A stretch of DNA of 64,000 bases from Pseudoalteromonas sp. MMG007 (GTDB lineage Bacteria; Pseudomonadota; Gammaproteobacteria; Enterobacterales; Alteromonadaceae): positions 62,001-126,000 of the forward strand of contig NZ_JAGJEI010000012.1 in assembly GCF_018100985.1 (NCBI RefSeq), written 5' to 3'. The notes beneath the pieces were generated by a model, which saw only the letters and a program-made list of their open reading frames with translations, did no database searches and was not told where the DNA came from. A program made the position numbers and the translations under genes. Below are positions 39,989 through 49,591 of the stretch, piece by piece (the first letter of the stretch is position 1; each line of letters opens with the position of its first letter).

Positions 39989-41236
39989 ATGAAAGTTCTC
40001 CACACCTCAGATTGGCACCTTGGCCAACAATTCTACGAACACGACCGCCGTTTAGAGCATCAAGCATTTTTTACCTGGTTACTTGCCACACTTGTTGAGC
40101 AACAAATAGATTTATTATTAGTTGCAGGTGACATTTACCATACGGCAACACCTAGCGCCAGCGCCGAAAACCAACTTTATCAGTTTATAAAAGATGTTAA
40201 AAAGCAGTGCCCACAATTACATGTGGTAATTATTGCGGGCAACCATGACTCTGCTAATCGTATATTAGCGGCTCAGCCTTTACTGGCTCAATTTGATACC
40301 CATGTAGTAGGGCGTTTTGATGTATCAACGCCTAACGATATTATTATAGAAATAAACACTAATAATAAACGCGCTGTAATCGTTGCTATGCCGTTTTTAC
40401 GTTCAAGTGATATTAGTTCCCTAAGCCAAACAAAAAACGGCCCTAGCTACGCACAAGGCGTTGCAAAAGCATATGAACTTGCCTTAGATCATGCTTATAA
40501 GGTTAATGAACAAAATTCACCGTTAATAGTAATGGGCCATTTACATGCTAAAGGCGGCGACATATCAAGTGATTCAGAGCGTAACTTAGTGATAGGTGGG
40601 GAAGAGTCTATTTCAGCCAATGTATTTGGCAGAAAAGCCAACTATGTAGCTCTGGGCCATTTACACAAAGCGCAACAAGTTGCTAAAAATGACGCTATTC
40701 GCTACAGCGGCACGCCTATTCCTATGTCGTTTTCAGAGCGTAATTACACTCACCAAGTTAATGTTATCGAATTTAAAACCGATGAAAAACATGACATTAG
40801 CACAACTGTAAACCCCCTTTACATTCCACGAGCAGCCGACGTTATTGTATTACCTAAAGGGGAGTGTGTACCATTAAATGAACTGTGCGAACAAATTAAA
40901 ACCCTCGATACAGCGCAAAATACAGTAGCCCCCTATTTACGCGTAAAACTTAAATCGAGCGATACCGACACCACATTCAGAGAACAAATAGAACAAGCAC
41001 TTGAAGGCAAAAATATAAAATTTTGCGGTATTGAACGAGTACGTGAAAAATCAGCAACAGACGACAACGAATCTGTATTTGAAGATTTAAGTGAAGTTGA
41101 AATGCTAAATCCACAAAATTTATTAGAGCAAGCATTCGCAAATGATAAAGATATGGCTGGGCAAAGTGTACCCGATGAACTAAAAGCGCTTTTAAACGAT
41201 GTAATAAGTGAGCTGACGGAGCAAGAACAACTATGA
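39989..41236 (+). CDS. sbcD: Exonuclease subunit SbcD
   Basis: 415 residues. Calcineurin-like phosphoesterase with metal-binding motifs DWHLGQQF, LLVAGDIYH, IIAGNHDSANR, MGHLHAKGG and LGHLHKAQ. With SbcC it forms the Mre11-Rad50-type complex that cuts DNA hairpins and processes protein-blocked ends. Its last four bases overlap sbcC (ATGA). A TGTAAA-N5-TTTACA palindrome lies inside the gene at 40806, coding TVNPLY. Confidence 0.95.
   Translation: MKVLHTSDWHLGQQFYEHDRRLEHQAFFTWLLATLVEQQIDLLLVAGDIYHTATPSASAENQLYQFIKDVKKQCPQLHVVIIAGNHDSANRILAAQPLLAQFDTHVVGRFDVSTPNDIIIEINTNNKRAVIVAMPFLRSSDISSLSQTKNGPSYAQGVAKAYELALDHAYKVNEQNSPLIVMGHLHAKGGDISSDSERNLVIGGEESISANVFGRKANYVALGHLHKAQQVAKNDAIRYSGTPIPMSFSERNYTHQVNVIEFKTDEKHDISTTVNPLYIPRAADVIVLPKGECVPLNELCEQIKTLDTAQNTVAPYLRVKLKSSDTDTTFREQIEQALEGKNIKFCGIERVREKSATDDNESVFEDLSEVEMLNPQNLLEQAFANDKDMAGQSVPDELKALLNDVISELTEQEQL
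40806..40823. repeat. Dispersed palindrome TGTAAA-N5-TTTACA, copy 4 (inside sbcD)
   Basis: CTGTAAACCCCCTTTACA within coding sequence. The surrounding protein is ordinary SbcD, so the motif may be there by chance or by insertion. Confidence 0.5.
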
Positions 41237-44200
41237 AAATTACCGCAGTACGCATACATAACTTAGCATCTATAGTTGACGCCGAAATCGACTTTACCCA
41301 AGCCCCACTAAAAGATGCGGGCTTGTTTGCTATAAACGGCGACACCGGCGCGGGTAAAAGTACCTTTTTAGATGCCATTTGTTTAGCACTTTACACAAAA
41401 ACGGCTCGCCTAAAAGGCGATAAAGGCAACCTAATTGATTTTAATGGCGACAGCATAAAATTAAACGATGCGCGTAACTTATTACGCCGAGGAAAGTGGG
41501 AAGGCTTCGCTGAGGTCGATTTTATAGGGCAAGACAAACAACGTTACCGCGCCCGTTATTCAATTCAGCGCACTCATAAAAAAGTAACGGGTAAATTAAA
41601 AGTCGCCGAGCACACGTTAGTTACCTTGCCCGATGAAACCCTCATAGCAGACAAAAGCCAAACCATAAAAGAAATAGAAACCAAAATAGGGCTAAGCTTT
41701 GAGCAATTCTCCCGTGCGGTATTATTAGCGCAGCATGAGTTTGCTGCCTTTTTAAAAGCCACCGGTGATGAACGCGCGCAATTATTAGAATGCTTAACAG
41801 GCACAGATAAATTTAGCCTGATTGGAAAACGTATATTTGAGCGCAACAAAGAATTAAAAGATAAATTTGATTTACTTCAAGCAAGCCTCGCAAGCTATAC
41901 CTTATTAAGTGAAGATGAATTATCAGTAAAACACACCACGCTTAATGAGCTAAAACAGCAAATAGAACACACTAAAAAAGCACTAATAAGCACAGAGCAA
42001 AGTTTAAACTGGTATAAGCAAGCCAGTACACTTGAGCAAGCTCTTGAAGAAGCCACAAAAAATCAGCAGCATGCTAATAGCGAGCTTGAAGCAATTGCTC
42101 TTCAAAGTGAGCAAGCAAAACAAGCACAAAGCGCGCTTGAAATAAAAGATAACCGAAAGCGACATGAGTATTTAACGGCGCAAAATAAGGACCTTAATAC
42201 ACAAATAAGTAACTTAAAAAGTATTGACCACGCAGCGCTTATTGAAGAGCAGGCCGCAACACTTAAAATAAAGCAAAGCGAATTAAAAACAGCGCAAGAG
42301 CAAAAGCAATCTGCTGAGCCAATTATTGCAAAAGCCCGCGAGCTCGACAGCCAGCTTGCTATACACGCACAAAGCATTACTAGCCTTACTCAGCAAAGCG
42401 ACAAAGAGCAAAAGCAATTAACGGATTTACAAACTCAACATAAGCAAAGCCAAACTGCGCTTGATGAGGCAACTAAACTAAATACGCAGCATCAGCAATG
42501 GCTTGCTGAGCATACGCAGCTTAAACCGCTAGCCAATGATTGGAACTACTACCAACATAGCTTTAATCAATATCTATCTGCTAATGAGCAGCTAAATGCA
42601 ACAGCAACTCAAAACCAGCAGTTACTAGCAGAGCAAACCAAACAGGCTGAGCTTTTAACAACGCAAAATAAAAAAGTAGAGCAGCAAGAGCAGCAACTAA
42701 GCCATGATCAAAAAAACCTAAACGAGCTGAACGAGCAACAACGCCAATTTAATATTGAGCAATGCGACAGCGAGCTTAAAAATATTGATTATTTAAAAGA
42801 GCAGCGAATACGCTACACGCAATTTACCCAAGAGCTTAAGCAAAGCACGCAAGCGCAAAATAACATTGCAGCTAAACTTAGCCAAAGTGAGCAACAGCAG
42901 CAGTCGCTTTTACAAAACCTAACAACGTGCGAGCAGGCACTAAAACATAACGAATACGCGCTAAACCAAGCTCGCCTGCGTGCCAGCGAAAACGTAGAGC
43001 ATTTGCGCGCACAGCTTAACCCTAACGAGCCCTGCGTAGTGTGCGGTGCAACCGAGCACCCCTATGCTACTGATCAAAACCCGCAGTTAAACAACTTAAT
43101 AGCCGATTTTGAAGCCAGCTATACCAATGCTAAAAAGCAGTATGATAGTGCCCAAACGCAGTTACACACGCATCAAACACAGCATGCCGTGCTCGTTAAC
43201 GAACACGCTCAGCACGGCCAAACAATTCAAACGCTCAATACTAAACGAAGCGAAATGAAAGCCACCATGGAAGCTGCGCGTACTCATCTAAATGCCCTTA
43301 CACCAGAGCAGCTAGAAGAAACCTATAAACAGCTTAATGGGCATAAAGCGCAGTATTTTGAATCGCAAAAACAGCAAAATGCCCTGCAAGAAAAAGTAAA
43401 CCAACAACAAAACTCACTAAAAGCAGAGCAACAAACACAGCAGCAATTACATAATTTAAATAGTGAATTAACCAATAAACTAAACCAAGTAAATACAAAA
43501 CACACTGAGCTAACGTCGCAAATTAGTGAGCTCACTACAGCGCTTAATGCACAATTTGAACACAGCAACTTTTGGCAGCAACTGCAAGCAGGCTCGCTTA
43601 ACTTAAGTGATTTAAGCCAGCAGGTTGAACAATATCAACAAACACATGCGCAACTTGAGCAAAGCCAAAAACAAATAGACACTGCCAATCAACAATCACA
43701 GCAACTTACGCCGCTAATTACCAAAAGCGAGAGTGCACTTAAAACACTAAAAGATGATTTAAACAGTGCTCAGCAGCTACAAAATACAACACAAAGTGAG
43801 CGCCTTGCGTTATTTAATAACGAGCAAATAAGCGCAAACGACTATCAAGCAAAAATCAATGCCCAGCTTGAGCAATGCCAAACACAGTTAAACGAAAGCC
43901 AGCAAGCTTACGATAGTGCAGTTAAAAAACGAGACGAGCATGCAATTGAGCTTAAAAACGCTGAACTTCGCTTAGCCGAGCAAAGCACAGAGCTTGCAAC
44001 GCTTGATGCGCGTTATAAGCAATGGTTTAGTGACTTTAAAGCCCAGTACAGTGAGGCAACGCATGAGCAGATCACAATTTTACTAACGTTAAGTAGTGAG
44101 CAAATTAAAGCCCATTTAATCCAGTTTGAACAGCTTTCAGCAGCACTTACTGATGCAAATGCCGCGCTTAAGCAGCAACAAAGTGCGCATACAGATCACC

Positions 44201-44883
44201 ATAATACTAACAAGCCATCACAAAACCACACTGAACTAACCGAGCAATTAGGGGCATTAAATACAAAGCAAACTGATCAGCAAAATAGTTTACTTGCCAC
44301 TAATACCGCCATAGAGCAGCATAACCAAAATGCCAAAGCACTCGAGGGTAAGCAAACGCAGCTCGCTACCCTTAAAAAACAGGTAGAGCAGTGGCATTTA
44401 TTAAATAAAGTATTAGGCGATGCAACCGGTAAAACCATGCGTAACTTAGCGCAAACACAAACACTAAAAATATTACTGCATTATGCTAACAGCCATTTAA
44501 AAACCCTTAATAAGCGCTACGAGCTCACAGCCATTGCGCAGTCACTCGATATTGCCATTATTGACCGCGACATGGCCGACGAACAACGCTCGGTTAATAC
44601 GCTCTCTGGGGGGGAATCATTTTTAGTATCACTGGCATTGGCATTAGGGCTTGCATCGCTTTCGTCAAACAAAGTACAAATCAACTCTTTGTTTATTGAC
44701 GAAGGGTTTGGTACGTTAGATAGCGAAACACTCAGCGTTGCTATGGACGCGCTCGATTCATTACAAGCACAAGGCCGCAAAGTAGGGGTTATATCGCATG
44801 TGAGCGAAATGAGCGAACGTGTAGCCACGCAAGTACATGTAAGTAAACAAAGTGGTGGATACTCCACTGTTGAAGTTTTATAA
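41233..44883 (+). CDS. sbcC: Exonuclease subunit SbcC
   Basis: 1216 residues, SMC/Rad50-like ATPase. Walker A NGDTGAGKST (35-44) at the N-terminus, a very long coiled coil, the zinc-hook motif PCVVCGATEHPYA near 599-611 (CxxC), and at the C-terminus the signature LSGGESFLVSLALALGLASL and Walker B SLFIDEGFGTLD. Partner of SbcD. The coiled coil is unusually rich in Gln, for example repeated EQQ, QQQ and KQQ runs from about 420 to 900. Somewhat longer than the E. coli protein (about 1050). Confidence 0.95.
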   Translation: MKITAVRIHNLASIVDAEIDFTQAPLKDAGLFAINGDTGAGKSTFLDAICLALYTKTARLKGDKGNLIDFNGDSIKLNDARNLLRRGKWEGFAEVDFIGQDKQRYRARYSIQRTHKKVTGKLKVAEHTLVTLPDETLIADKSQTIKEIETKIGLSFEQFSRAVLLAQHEFAAFLKATGDERAQLLECLTGTDKFSLIGKRIFERNKELKDKFDLLQASLASYTLLSEDELSVKHTTLNELKQQIEHTKKALISTEQSLNWYKQASTLEQALEEATKNQQHANSELEAIALQSEQAKQAQSALEIKDNRKRHEYLTAQNKDLNTQISNLKSIDHAALIEEQAATLKIKQSELKTAQEQKQSAEPIIAKARELDSQLAIHAQSITSLTQQSDKEQKQLTDLQTQHKQSQTALDEATKLNTQHQQWLAEHTQLKPLANDWNYYQHSFNQYLSANEQLNATATQNQQLLAEQTKQAELLTTQNKKVEQQEQQLSHDQKNLNELNEQQRQFNIEQCDSELKNIDYLKEQRIRYTQFTQELKQSTQAQNNIAAKLSQSEQQQQSLLQNLTTCEQALKHNEYALNQARLRASENVEHLRAQLNPNEPCVVCGATEHPYATDQNPQLNNLIADFEASYTNAKKQYDSAQTQLHTHQTQHAVLVNEHAQHGQTIQTLNTKRSEMKATMEAARTHLNALTPEQLEETYKQLNGHKAQYFESQKQQNALQEKVNQQQNSLKAEQQTQQQLHNLNSELTNKLNQVNTKHTELTSQISELTTALNAQFEHSNFWQQLQAGSLNLSDLSQQVEQYQQTHAQLEQSQKQIDTANQQSQQLTPLITKSESALKTLKDDLNSAQQLQNTTQSERLALFNNEQISANDYQAKINAQLEQCQTQLNESQQAYDSAVKKRDEHAIELKNAELRLAEQSTELATLDARYKQWFSDFKAQYSEATHEQITILLTLSSEQIKAHLIQFEQLSAALTDANAALKQQQSAHTDHHNTNKPSQNHTELTEQLGALNTKQTDQQNSLLATNTAIEQHNQNAKALEGKQTQLATLKKQVEQWHLLNKVLGDATGKTMRNLAQTQTLKILLHYANSHLKTLNKRYELTAIAQSLDIAIIDRDMADEQRSVNTLSGGESFLVSLALALGLASLSSNKVQINSLFIDEGFGTLDSETLSVAMDALDSLQAQGRKVGVISHVSEMSERVATQVHVSKQSGGYSTVEVL

Positions 44884-44903
44884 GCTGATTAAAGGAATTA
44901 AAA

Positions 44904-45560
44904 ATGCCAACATTTAAAGACGAGCAAGCAACTCAATACAATAGCCGCATAACACGTTTAGTGCCTGGTTATGAGCTATTACACCAACTTACCAATGCAC
45001 AACTTAAAGCAACTCTTAACGATAATGCGCATATTTTAGTAGTAGGCGCGGGTACAGGCAAAGAAGTACTCGCCCTGGCTGCTTTAAACCCTACTTGGCA
45101 ATTTACTGCGCAAGATATCTCTGGTGATATGCTCAACATTGCTAAACAAGAGTTTGAAGAGCACGGCATAGCAGAGCGCGTTAACGTTATTGAAGGCGAG
45201 CTAGATAAACTTTCAGCAAAGGCCGACGCCGCACTATGCCTACTCGTAATGCACTTTTTAGAAGACGACGGTAGTAAAAAGCAGCTACTTAAAAACATTA
45301 AAGCTAATTTAAATAAAGGCGCACACTTATTTATCAGCGATTTAATGAAACCCGAAACCGACTTTGAGCGCGAAGCACAAATCACTGTGTGTGCCGATTT
45401 AGGCTTAAGCGATGCAGGGCAAGCCTACACAGCTCAAAACTTAGAAAGTGAATTTTACCCACTTAATAGAATGCGCTTTAGCGAGTTACTTAACGAGTGT
45501 AAATACGGCGTTCCTAAGCTTTATTTTAAAGCGCTTGGTTTTAGCGGGTACGTTGTTTAA
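44904..45560 (+). CDS. Class I SAM-dependent methyltransferase
   Basis: 218 residues. Motif I ILVVGAGTGKEVLALA, followed by TAQDISGDMLNIAKQ (acidic loop), INVIEGELDKLSAKADAALCLLVMHFLEDD and a strand AHLFISDLMKPE. Resembles small-molecule or tRNA cmoA-like methyltransferases (QYNSRITRLVPGYELLHQLT opening). Substrate not assignable. Ribosome site AAAGGAATTAAAA before the ATG; 20 bases after sbcC, so it may be read through from that operon. Confidence 0.85.
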   Translation: MPTFKDEQATQYNSRITRLVPGYELLHQLTNAQLKATLNDNAHILVVGAGTGKEVLALAALNPTWQFTAQDISGDMLNIAKQEFEEHGIAERVNVIEGELDKLSAKADAALCLLVMHFLEDDGSKKQLLKNIKANLNKGAHLFISDLMKPETDFEREAQITVCADLGLSDAGQAYTAQNLESEFYPLNRMRFSELLNECKYGVPKLYFKALGFSGYVV

Positions 45561-45561
45561 C

Positions 45562-45732
45562 TTATCTTGAAGGATGCGCCCTGCACCATTTAACCGTATG
45601 TTTATGGCGCGGTATGGTTTTACATTCTTTACTAGAATTGGCTCCTGGCTCGCTAACATATTGCGAGCTTGGCGCTATATTGGCACAGCCTGCGGCCAAT
45701 AATATCGCAAATACGGGTATTAATTTTTTCAT
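45562..45732 (-). CDS. Small lipoprotein (56 residues)
   Basis: ATG 45732 follows AGGTGATGAA. The frame gives a lipoprotein signal MKKLIPVFAILLAAGC with lipobox LAAGC, then a short basic mature part with two Cys (KECKTIPRHKH, KWCRAHPSR). It ends at TAA 45562, convergent with the methyltransferase, one base beyond its stop. Very short, but the start, signal and lipobox together argue that it is real. Function unknown. Confidence 0.7.
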   Translation of the reverse strand: MKKLIPVFAILLAAGCANIAPSSQYVSEPGANSSKECKTIPRHKHTVKWCRAHPSR

Positions 45733-45831
45733 TTCATCACCTGTTAAAATCTGTGTTTAAGCGCTTTGCAGTTACTGTTAATGCAAAGCGCTTGTTAGTT
45801 TGCTAGTTTCTCTCACCAATCTGGCGGGTAG

Positions 45832-46437
45832 TTATGCATCTACAAAAATAACTTCGCCAGTAATAAAGCCATCAACTGAACGCTCAAACGCTTTACCTAC
45901 AAGCTTGCTTGGTACAGGTTGAAAACCTGGCATCATTTCGCCATATACGTCCCATGCTTCTTCAAGCACAGTAGGGTTAACCACATTAATACGCGTGCCA
46001 CGCGGCATTTCTAGTGATACGCATTTTGCAAACGTATCTATTGCGCCGCTTGTTGTTGCATCGGCAATCGCAAAAGGGATAGGTTTAACGTTTAAAATAC
46101 CGCTAATCAGCGTAAAAGAGCCTCCATCGGCAATGTACTTTTGACCAATACGTACAAGGTTAATTTGCCCCATCATTTTGCTCATAACGGTCGTCATCCA
46201 CTGAGCTTCACTCATATCAGCAAAGGTGTCGTATTCACATAAACCCACTGTATTTACTAGAGCATCAAAGTGGCCTACTTTTTCATACAAAGCAGTAATT
46301 GACGCTTCACTCGTAATATCAACAATATGATCTACCTCGCCCGAGCGACCCGCTGTAATTACTTTATGATTAGATAAACCGGTTAATGCCGCTTGACCCA
46401 TTTTACCCAGTGCGCCTATTAAAATTACTGTTTTCAT
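45832..46437 (-). CDS. Short-chain dehydrogenase-like protein lacking YxxxK
   Basis: 201 residues, start ATG 46437 after GGAGCAAACA. Rossmann nucleotide-binding IGALGKMGQAALTGL and NTVGL are present, as is the RINVVNPTVLEEAW C-terminal segment. Where SDR enzymes carry YxxxK this protein has IADATTSGA, so the usual catalytic Tyr and Lys are absent; some short SDR-like families share this. It may act as a binding or regulatory protein rather than a redox enzyme. Divergent from a LysR regulator, which probably controls it. Confidence 0.82.
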   Translation of the reverse strand: MKTVILIGALGKMGQAALTGLSNHKVITAGRSGEVDHIVDITSEASITALYEKVGHFDALVNTVGLCEYDTFADMSEAQWMTTVMSKMMGQINLVRIGQKYIADGGSFTLISGILNVKPIPFAIADATTSGAIDTFAKCVSLEMPRGTRINVVNPTVLEEAWDVYGEMMPGFQPVPSKLVGKAFERSVDGFITGEVIFVDA

Positions 46438-46581
46438 TGTTTGCTCCAATCATTCAATTTAGTCTGTAGGGGCATAGTAAGGGGGTAGCTCAACAATTAG
46501 AAACAACCCTTTCATGTAATTGATACAAAAATAAGTGGTAATGTGATACGTTAATCGTGCTTAAACAACAAAGGCATTGGT

Positions 46582-47463
46582 ATGAGTAAGTTAGACAGGC
46601 TAGATATAAAACAGCTACGTATTTTTCAAGCGCTCATTCGCGAAAAAAACGCATCAAAAGCGGCCGGTAAATTGGGCTTAACCCAGCAAGCAGTGAGTGA
46701 GCAGCTAAAAAAGCTACGTGATGTATTTAACGATCAGCTGTTTTTAAGAAAAACCAACGGCTTTGTGCCAACGCCTTATGCAGAGGAGTTATCGGTAGAC
46801 ATAGACAAACTATTAAACGACTTTCAGGCATTAATAGCACCTAAAATATTTGACCCAAAAACGGTTGATGGTGCCTTTGTAATAGCCGCTACCGACTACG
46901 CACAGCAAGTTGTTTTGCCAGCGCTTGTAAAAGAGCTAAGAGATCACGCGCCCAACTTAAAACTAATAATAAGAGACTTTGAACTCGACAGCCTGCACGA
47001 TTTAATGGAAAACGGTAAAGTTGATTTAGCCATTGCCTTCCCCGACTACATCCCAAGTACTTACCCCATTATTAAGTTATTTGAAGAGCAACATATTTGC
47101 GTTACCTCCGCTAACTCATCAATAGCAGGGACAAAACCGACCTTAGCGCAAATAGCCAGTTATCCAAGTATTATTGCCTCTCCTTCGCGCCCAAATTTTA
47201 AAGGCTCTATTGACGATTGGTTTAAAAGCTTTGATTTAACGCGCAATGTTGTTGTATCGGCGCCGTGTTTTTCTATTGTGCCTATGTACTTAGAAACCAC
47301 CGACTCCATCGCGTTTTTACCCTCACGCGCAGTCAGTTCAGATTTGGTAAAAATAGAACTACAGCAGCTACCAGCCCCATTTGATGTAATAGCCGCGTGG
47401 CATCCACGCTACAATAAAAACCCACTGCATAAATGGGTGGTGTCAAAGTTGGTGGTTGAGTAA
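46582..47463 (+). CDS. LysR-family transcriptional regulator
   Basis: 293 residues. N-terminal winged helix LDIKQLRIFQALIREKNASKAAGKLGLTQQAVSEQLKKLRDVF, followed by a LysR substrate-binding domain (about 95-290; FVIAATDYAQQVVLPALVKEL, GKVDLAIAFPDYI). Transcribed away from the SDR-like gene with 144 bases between the starts, the standard arrangement for LysR control of a divergent target and of itself. Inducer unknown. AAAGGCATTGGT precedes the ATG. Confidence 0.9.
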   Translation: MSKLDRLDIKQLRIFQALIREKNASKAAGKLGLTQQAVSEQLKKLRDVFNDQLFLRKTNGFVPTPYAEELSVDIDKLLNDFQALIAPKIFDPKTVDGAFVIAATDYAQQVVLPALVKELRDHAPNLKLIIRDFELDSLHDLMENGKVDLAIAFPDYIPSTYPIIKLFEEQHICVTSANSSIAGTKPTLAQIASYPSIIASPSRPNFKGSIDDWFKSFDLTRNVVVSAPCFSIVPMYLETTDSIAFLPSRAVSSDLVKIELQQLPAPFDVIAAWHPRYNKNPLHKWVVSKLVVE

Positions 47464-47584
47464 AATAATGTGTGTAGTTCACTACACACGCTTACAACTT
47501 CTAACAGCTACAAACAAACTCCTCACATATTTTTTATGCTTGCATGCTTACAATCCTCCTATTAAATATTAATAGGGGTTCAAC

Positions 47585-48016
47585 ATGAAAAAGTATCTTA
47601 TCGCGGTATTACTACTCTCAGGCTGCGCATCTCAAGGGGTAGATAGAAACAATCAAAACCAAATAGTTAAGCGCTACTACGCATCGGTAGAATCAATGCA
47701 ACCAGTAACGCTTTCATCTGAAGTAGGCACAGGCATAGCAGCAGGCGCTGGGTTTGGCTTTGTAGACAGCTTAGATGGTAACACTGAAGAAATGGTAGGC
47801 GGAGCCATCATTGGCGGCTTAATAGGAGGGTTATTTACGGCACTATTTGAAGGCGGTAATGACGCCTATCAATATAATTTATACGCTGCCAACGAGGGTG
47901 AATTTACTGTAATTCAAAAGCAAAAACTCGATAAAAACACACAATGTGTAGCCGTAACGGCAGGCGATAAAGTAAAACTGGAGCCTGTAGCGCAGCACTT
48001 TTGCAGCGATAAATAA
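47585..48016 (+). CDS. Lipoprotein with glycine-zipper segment
   Basis: 143 residues. Lipoprotein signal MKKYLIAVLLLSGC with lipobox LSGC. The central part GTGIAAGAGFGFVDSL...EEMVGGAIIGGLIGGLFTALFEGG is a glycine-zipper helical hairpin like those of SlyB/PcP outer-membrane lipoproteins. The C-terminus has two Cys (TQCVAV, QHFCSDK). Expected in the outer membrane facing the periplasm. A strong GGGGTTCAAC leader precedes ATG. Followed by a terminator. Confidence 0.84.
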   Translation: MKKYLIAVLLLSGCASQGVDRNNQNQIVKRYYASVESMQPVTLSSEVGTGIAAGAGFGFVDSLDGNTEEMVGGAIIGGLIGGLFTALFEGGNDAYQYNLYAANEGEFTVIQKQKLDKNTQCVAVTAGDKVKLEPVAQHFCSDK

Positions 48017-48020
48017 AACA

Positions 48021-48046
48021 AAAGCCGATACTGCAATATCGGCTTT
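48021..48046. terminator. Terminator between convergent lipoprotein and ACT-domain genes
   Basis: AAAGCCGATA-CTGCAA-TATCGGCTTT; on the minus strand it is followed by TGTTTTATTT, so it probably serves both genes. Confidence 0.8.
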
Positions 48047-48061
48047 GTATCAAATTAGCTC

Positions 48062-48454
48062 TTAACTAATCTCACCAAGTGCCTTCATGGCCGCCTGTGC
48101 TTTATCAGTTTGTACAAAAATATGGTCGTGATAAAACGCGGCCACTACATTGGCGCTAATATTACGCTCAGTTAATTTAGCCGATACCGCAGCGGTTAAC
48201 CCTACAGCCTCTAAGCTTGAATGCACATTAAGGGTAATTAAATTATATTTACCCTCGTAAGTAATACCGGCTTTGTCGGCAGTTTCAGCTTTTAAAATAA
48301 GGGTTAGCCCTTCTTCTTCAACGTAGCTGGCGAGCGGGTTTAAATGAACGTAGTCAGCAAGGTTACCTGCCAAACAGCAAAATATGTATTCACCTTGTTT
48401 TAGTTCTGGCTGCATTGATTTTAATAATTCATTTAACTCTAAAATTCCGGCCAT
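48062..48454 (-). CDS. ACT-domain protein
   Basis: 130 residues, no signal. Two ACT-like beta-alpha-beta units: an N-terminal EYIFCCLAGNLADYVHLNP segment and a C-terminal ITLNVHSSLEAVGLTAAVSAKLTERNISANVVAAFYHDHIFV. ACT domains bind amino acids or other small ligands and usually regulate a partner. This small stand-alone type has no known partner. Lies 9 bases after the gene at 48464 and in the same direction, with yaiI upstream, so a three-gene operon is likely. Confidence 0.85.
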   Translation of the reverse strand: MAGILELNELLKSMQPELKQGEYIFCCLAGNLADYVHLNPLASYVEEEGLTLILKAETADKAGITYEGKYNLITLNVHSSLEAVGLTAAVSAKLTERNISANVVAAFYHDHIFVQTDKAQAAMKALGEIS

Positions 48455-48463
48455 AGTAGTTCC

Positions 48464-49015
48464 TTACGATCTGTTTTTAGTGTTTTTTAACTGTGCAACT
48501 AGTGCGCTTAAACGGGCTATTTTTATATTACTTAACTGTCTGTAATCAAAATACGGGCAAACAATAATGTGGTTCGTTGTATCAATTGCAAACTCGTCGT
48601 CTAGCCAATTAAATTGCGCATTAAGCTTACCTTGTTGAAGTAAGTTTTTAGCGTGCGTACGCCCAGCAATTATATGCAGCTGGTTTTTATTAGTACCGTT
48701 AATAATGGGCGCACTAAATAAAAGGGCTGTTTTACTGTTGTTTTGCAGTAAAAATTTATCGCGATACGCTTGCCAACTATCGGCTTGTTTTGCAAAGCTG
48801 TAATGTTCGCTCGGTAATGCAAACAACACTTTAGCGTATACGTTAAACACCTTACGCCAACCATTTCCACAGTGCTGGTTTATGGTATTTATTTGCTCGT
48901 TTATTACAGGCTCAATACTTTGCAGGGTTTCAAAGTAGGGCATAGGCGGTGCTTTTGCGACATACACGGCTACGTTAAAATCATACTCACCTAAACCAAC
49001 AACTTGCTCTGTCAC
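48464..49015 (-). CDS. Uncharacterised protein between yaiI and the ACT-domain gene
   Basis: 183 residues, GTG start at 49015 overlapping the yaiI stop region (TAAGTG). No signal peptide or membrane segment. Features: WRKVFNVYAKVLFALPSEHYSFA, TALLFSAPIINGTNKNQLHIIAGRTHAKNL and DTTNHIIVCPYFDYRQLSNIKIARL, which suggest a mixed alpha/beta fold. It may belong to the DUF6942 group, but I am not certain. The tight operon with YaiI and an ACT protein is the only clue to role. Confidence 0.75.
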   Translation of the reverse strand: MTEQVVGLGEYDFNVAVYVAKAPPMPYFETLQSIEPVINEQINTINQHCGNGWRKVFNVYAKVLFALPSEHYSFAKQADSWQAYRDKFLLQNNSKTALLFSAPIINGTNKNQLHIIAGRTHAKNLLQQGKLNAQFNWLDDEFAIDTTNHIIVCPYFDYRQLSNIKIARLSALVAQLKNTKNRS

Positions 49016-49471
49016 TTACTTTGCCTTATTTTGCGCTAAAATGCGGTCAAGGTTATTTGCAAAATTTTGGCGGTCAGTTTGGCTAAGCGGTGGTGGCCCG
49101 CCACTCATTTCAACGCCGCTTGAGCGCATAGTATCCATAAAGTCGCGCACGTTTAACAACGAGCGAATATTTTCTGGCGTGTAAAGCTCGCCACGCGGGT
49201 TAAGTGCTTGGCCGCCGTTATCTATAACTTCGCTGGCAAGTGGAATGTCGCCCGTAATGACTAAGTCGCCTTTTTCTACACGCTTTACTATTTCGTCATC
49301 GGCAACATCAAACCCACTAGAAACCTGTACGCGGCTAATAAATTTTGAAGGCGGAATGCGCATTGCATGGTTAGCCACTAAAATGGTTGGTGTTTGCGTG
49401 CGCTCTGCTGCTCTAAAAAGAATTTCTTTTATGACCACGGGGCACGCGTCGGCATCTACCCATATTTTCAT
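49016..49471 (-). CDS. yaiI: YaiI/YqxD family protein (UPF0178)
   Basis: 151 residues, starts [17 protein letters not shown], the conserved opening of UPF0178 proteins, with [26 protein letters not shown] and [15 protein letters not shown] following and [20 protein letters not shown] near the end. The fold resembles PIN-like nucleases with clustered Asp (DADACP, GDIPLA), so RNA or DNA cleavage is possible but unproven. First gene of a three-gene operon. Confidence 0.9.
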   Translation of the reverse strand: MKIWVDADACPVVIKEILFRAAERTQTPTILVANHAMRIPPSKFISRVQVSSGFDVADDEIVKRVEKGDLVITGDIPLASEVIDNGGQALNPRGELYTPENIRSLLNVRDFMDTMRSSGVEMSGGPPPLSQTDRQNFANNLDRILAQNKAK

Positions 49472-49591
49472 GCTTTAATCTTTTAATTGCTCTAGTATTT
49501 AACTGATCCTATAGCAATTTATTTTAATCGGCTAGCAAACTTTATTTGCTTGCGGTCGTACAAACATCATCACTTTTAAAAAGGAGCTTTC

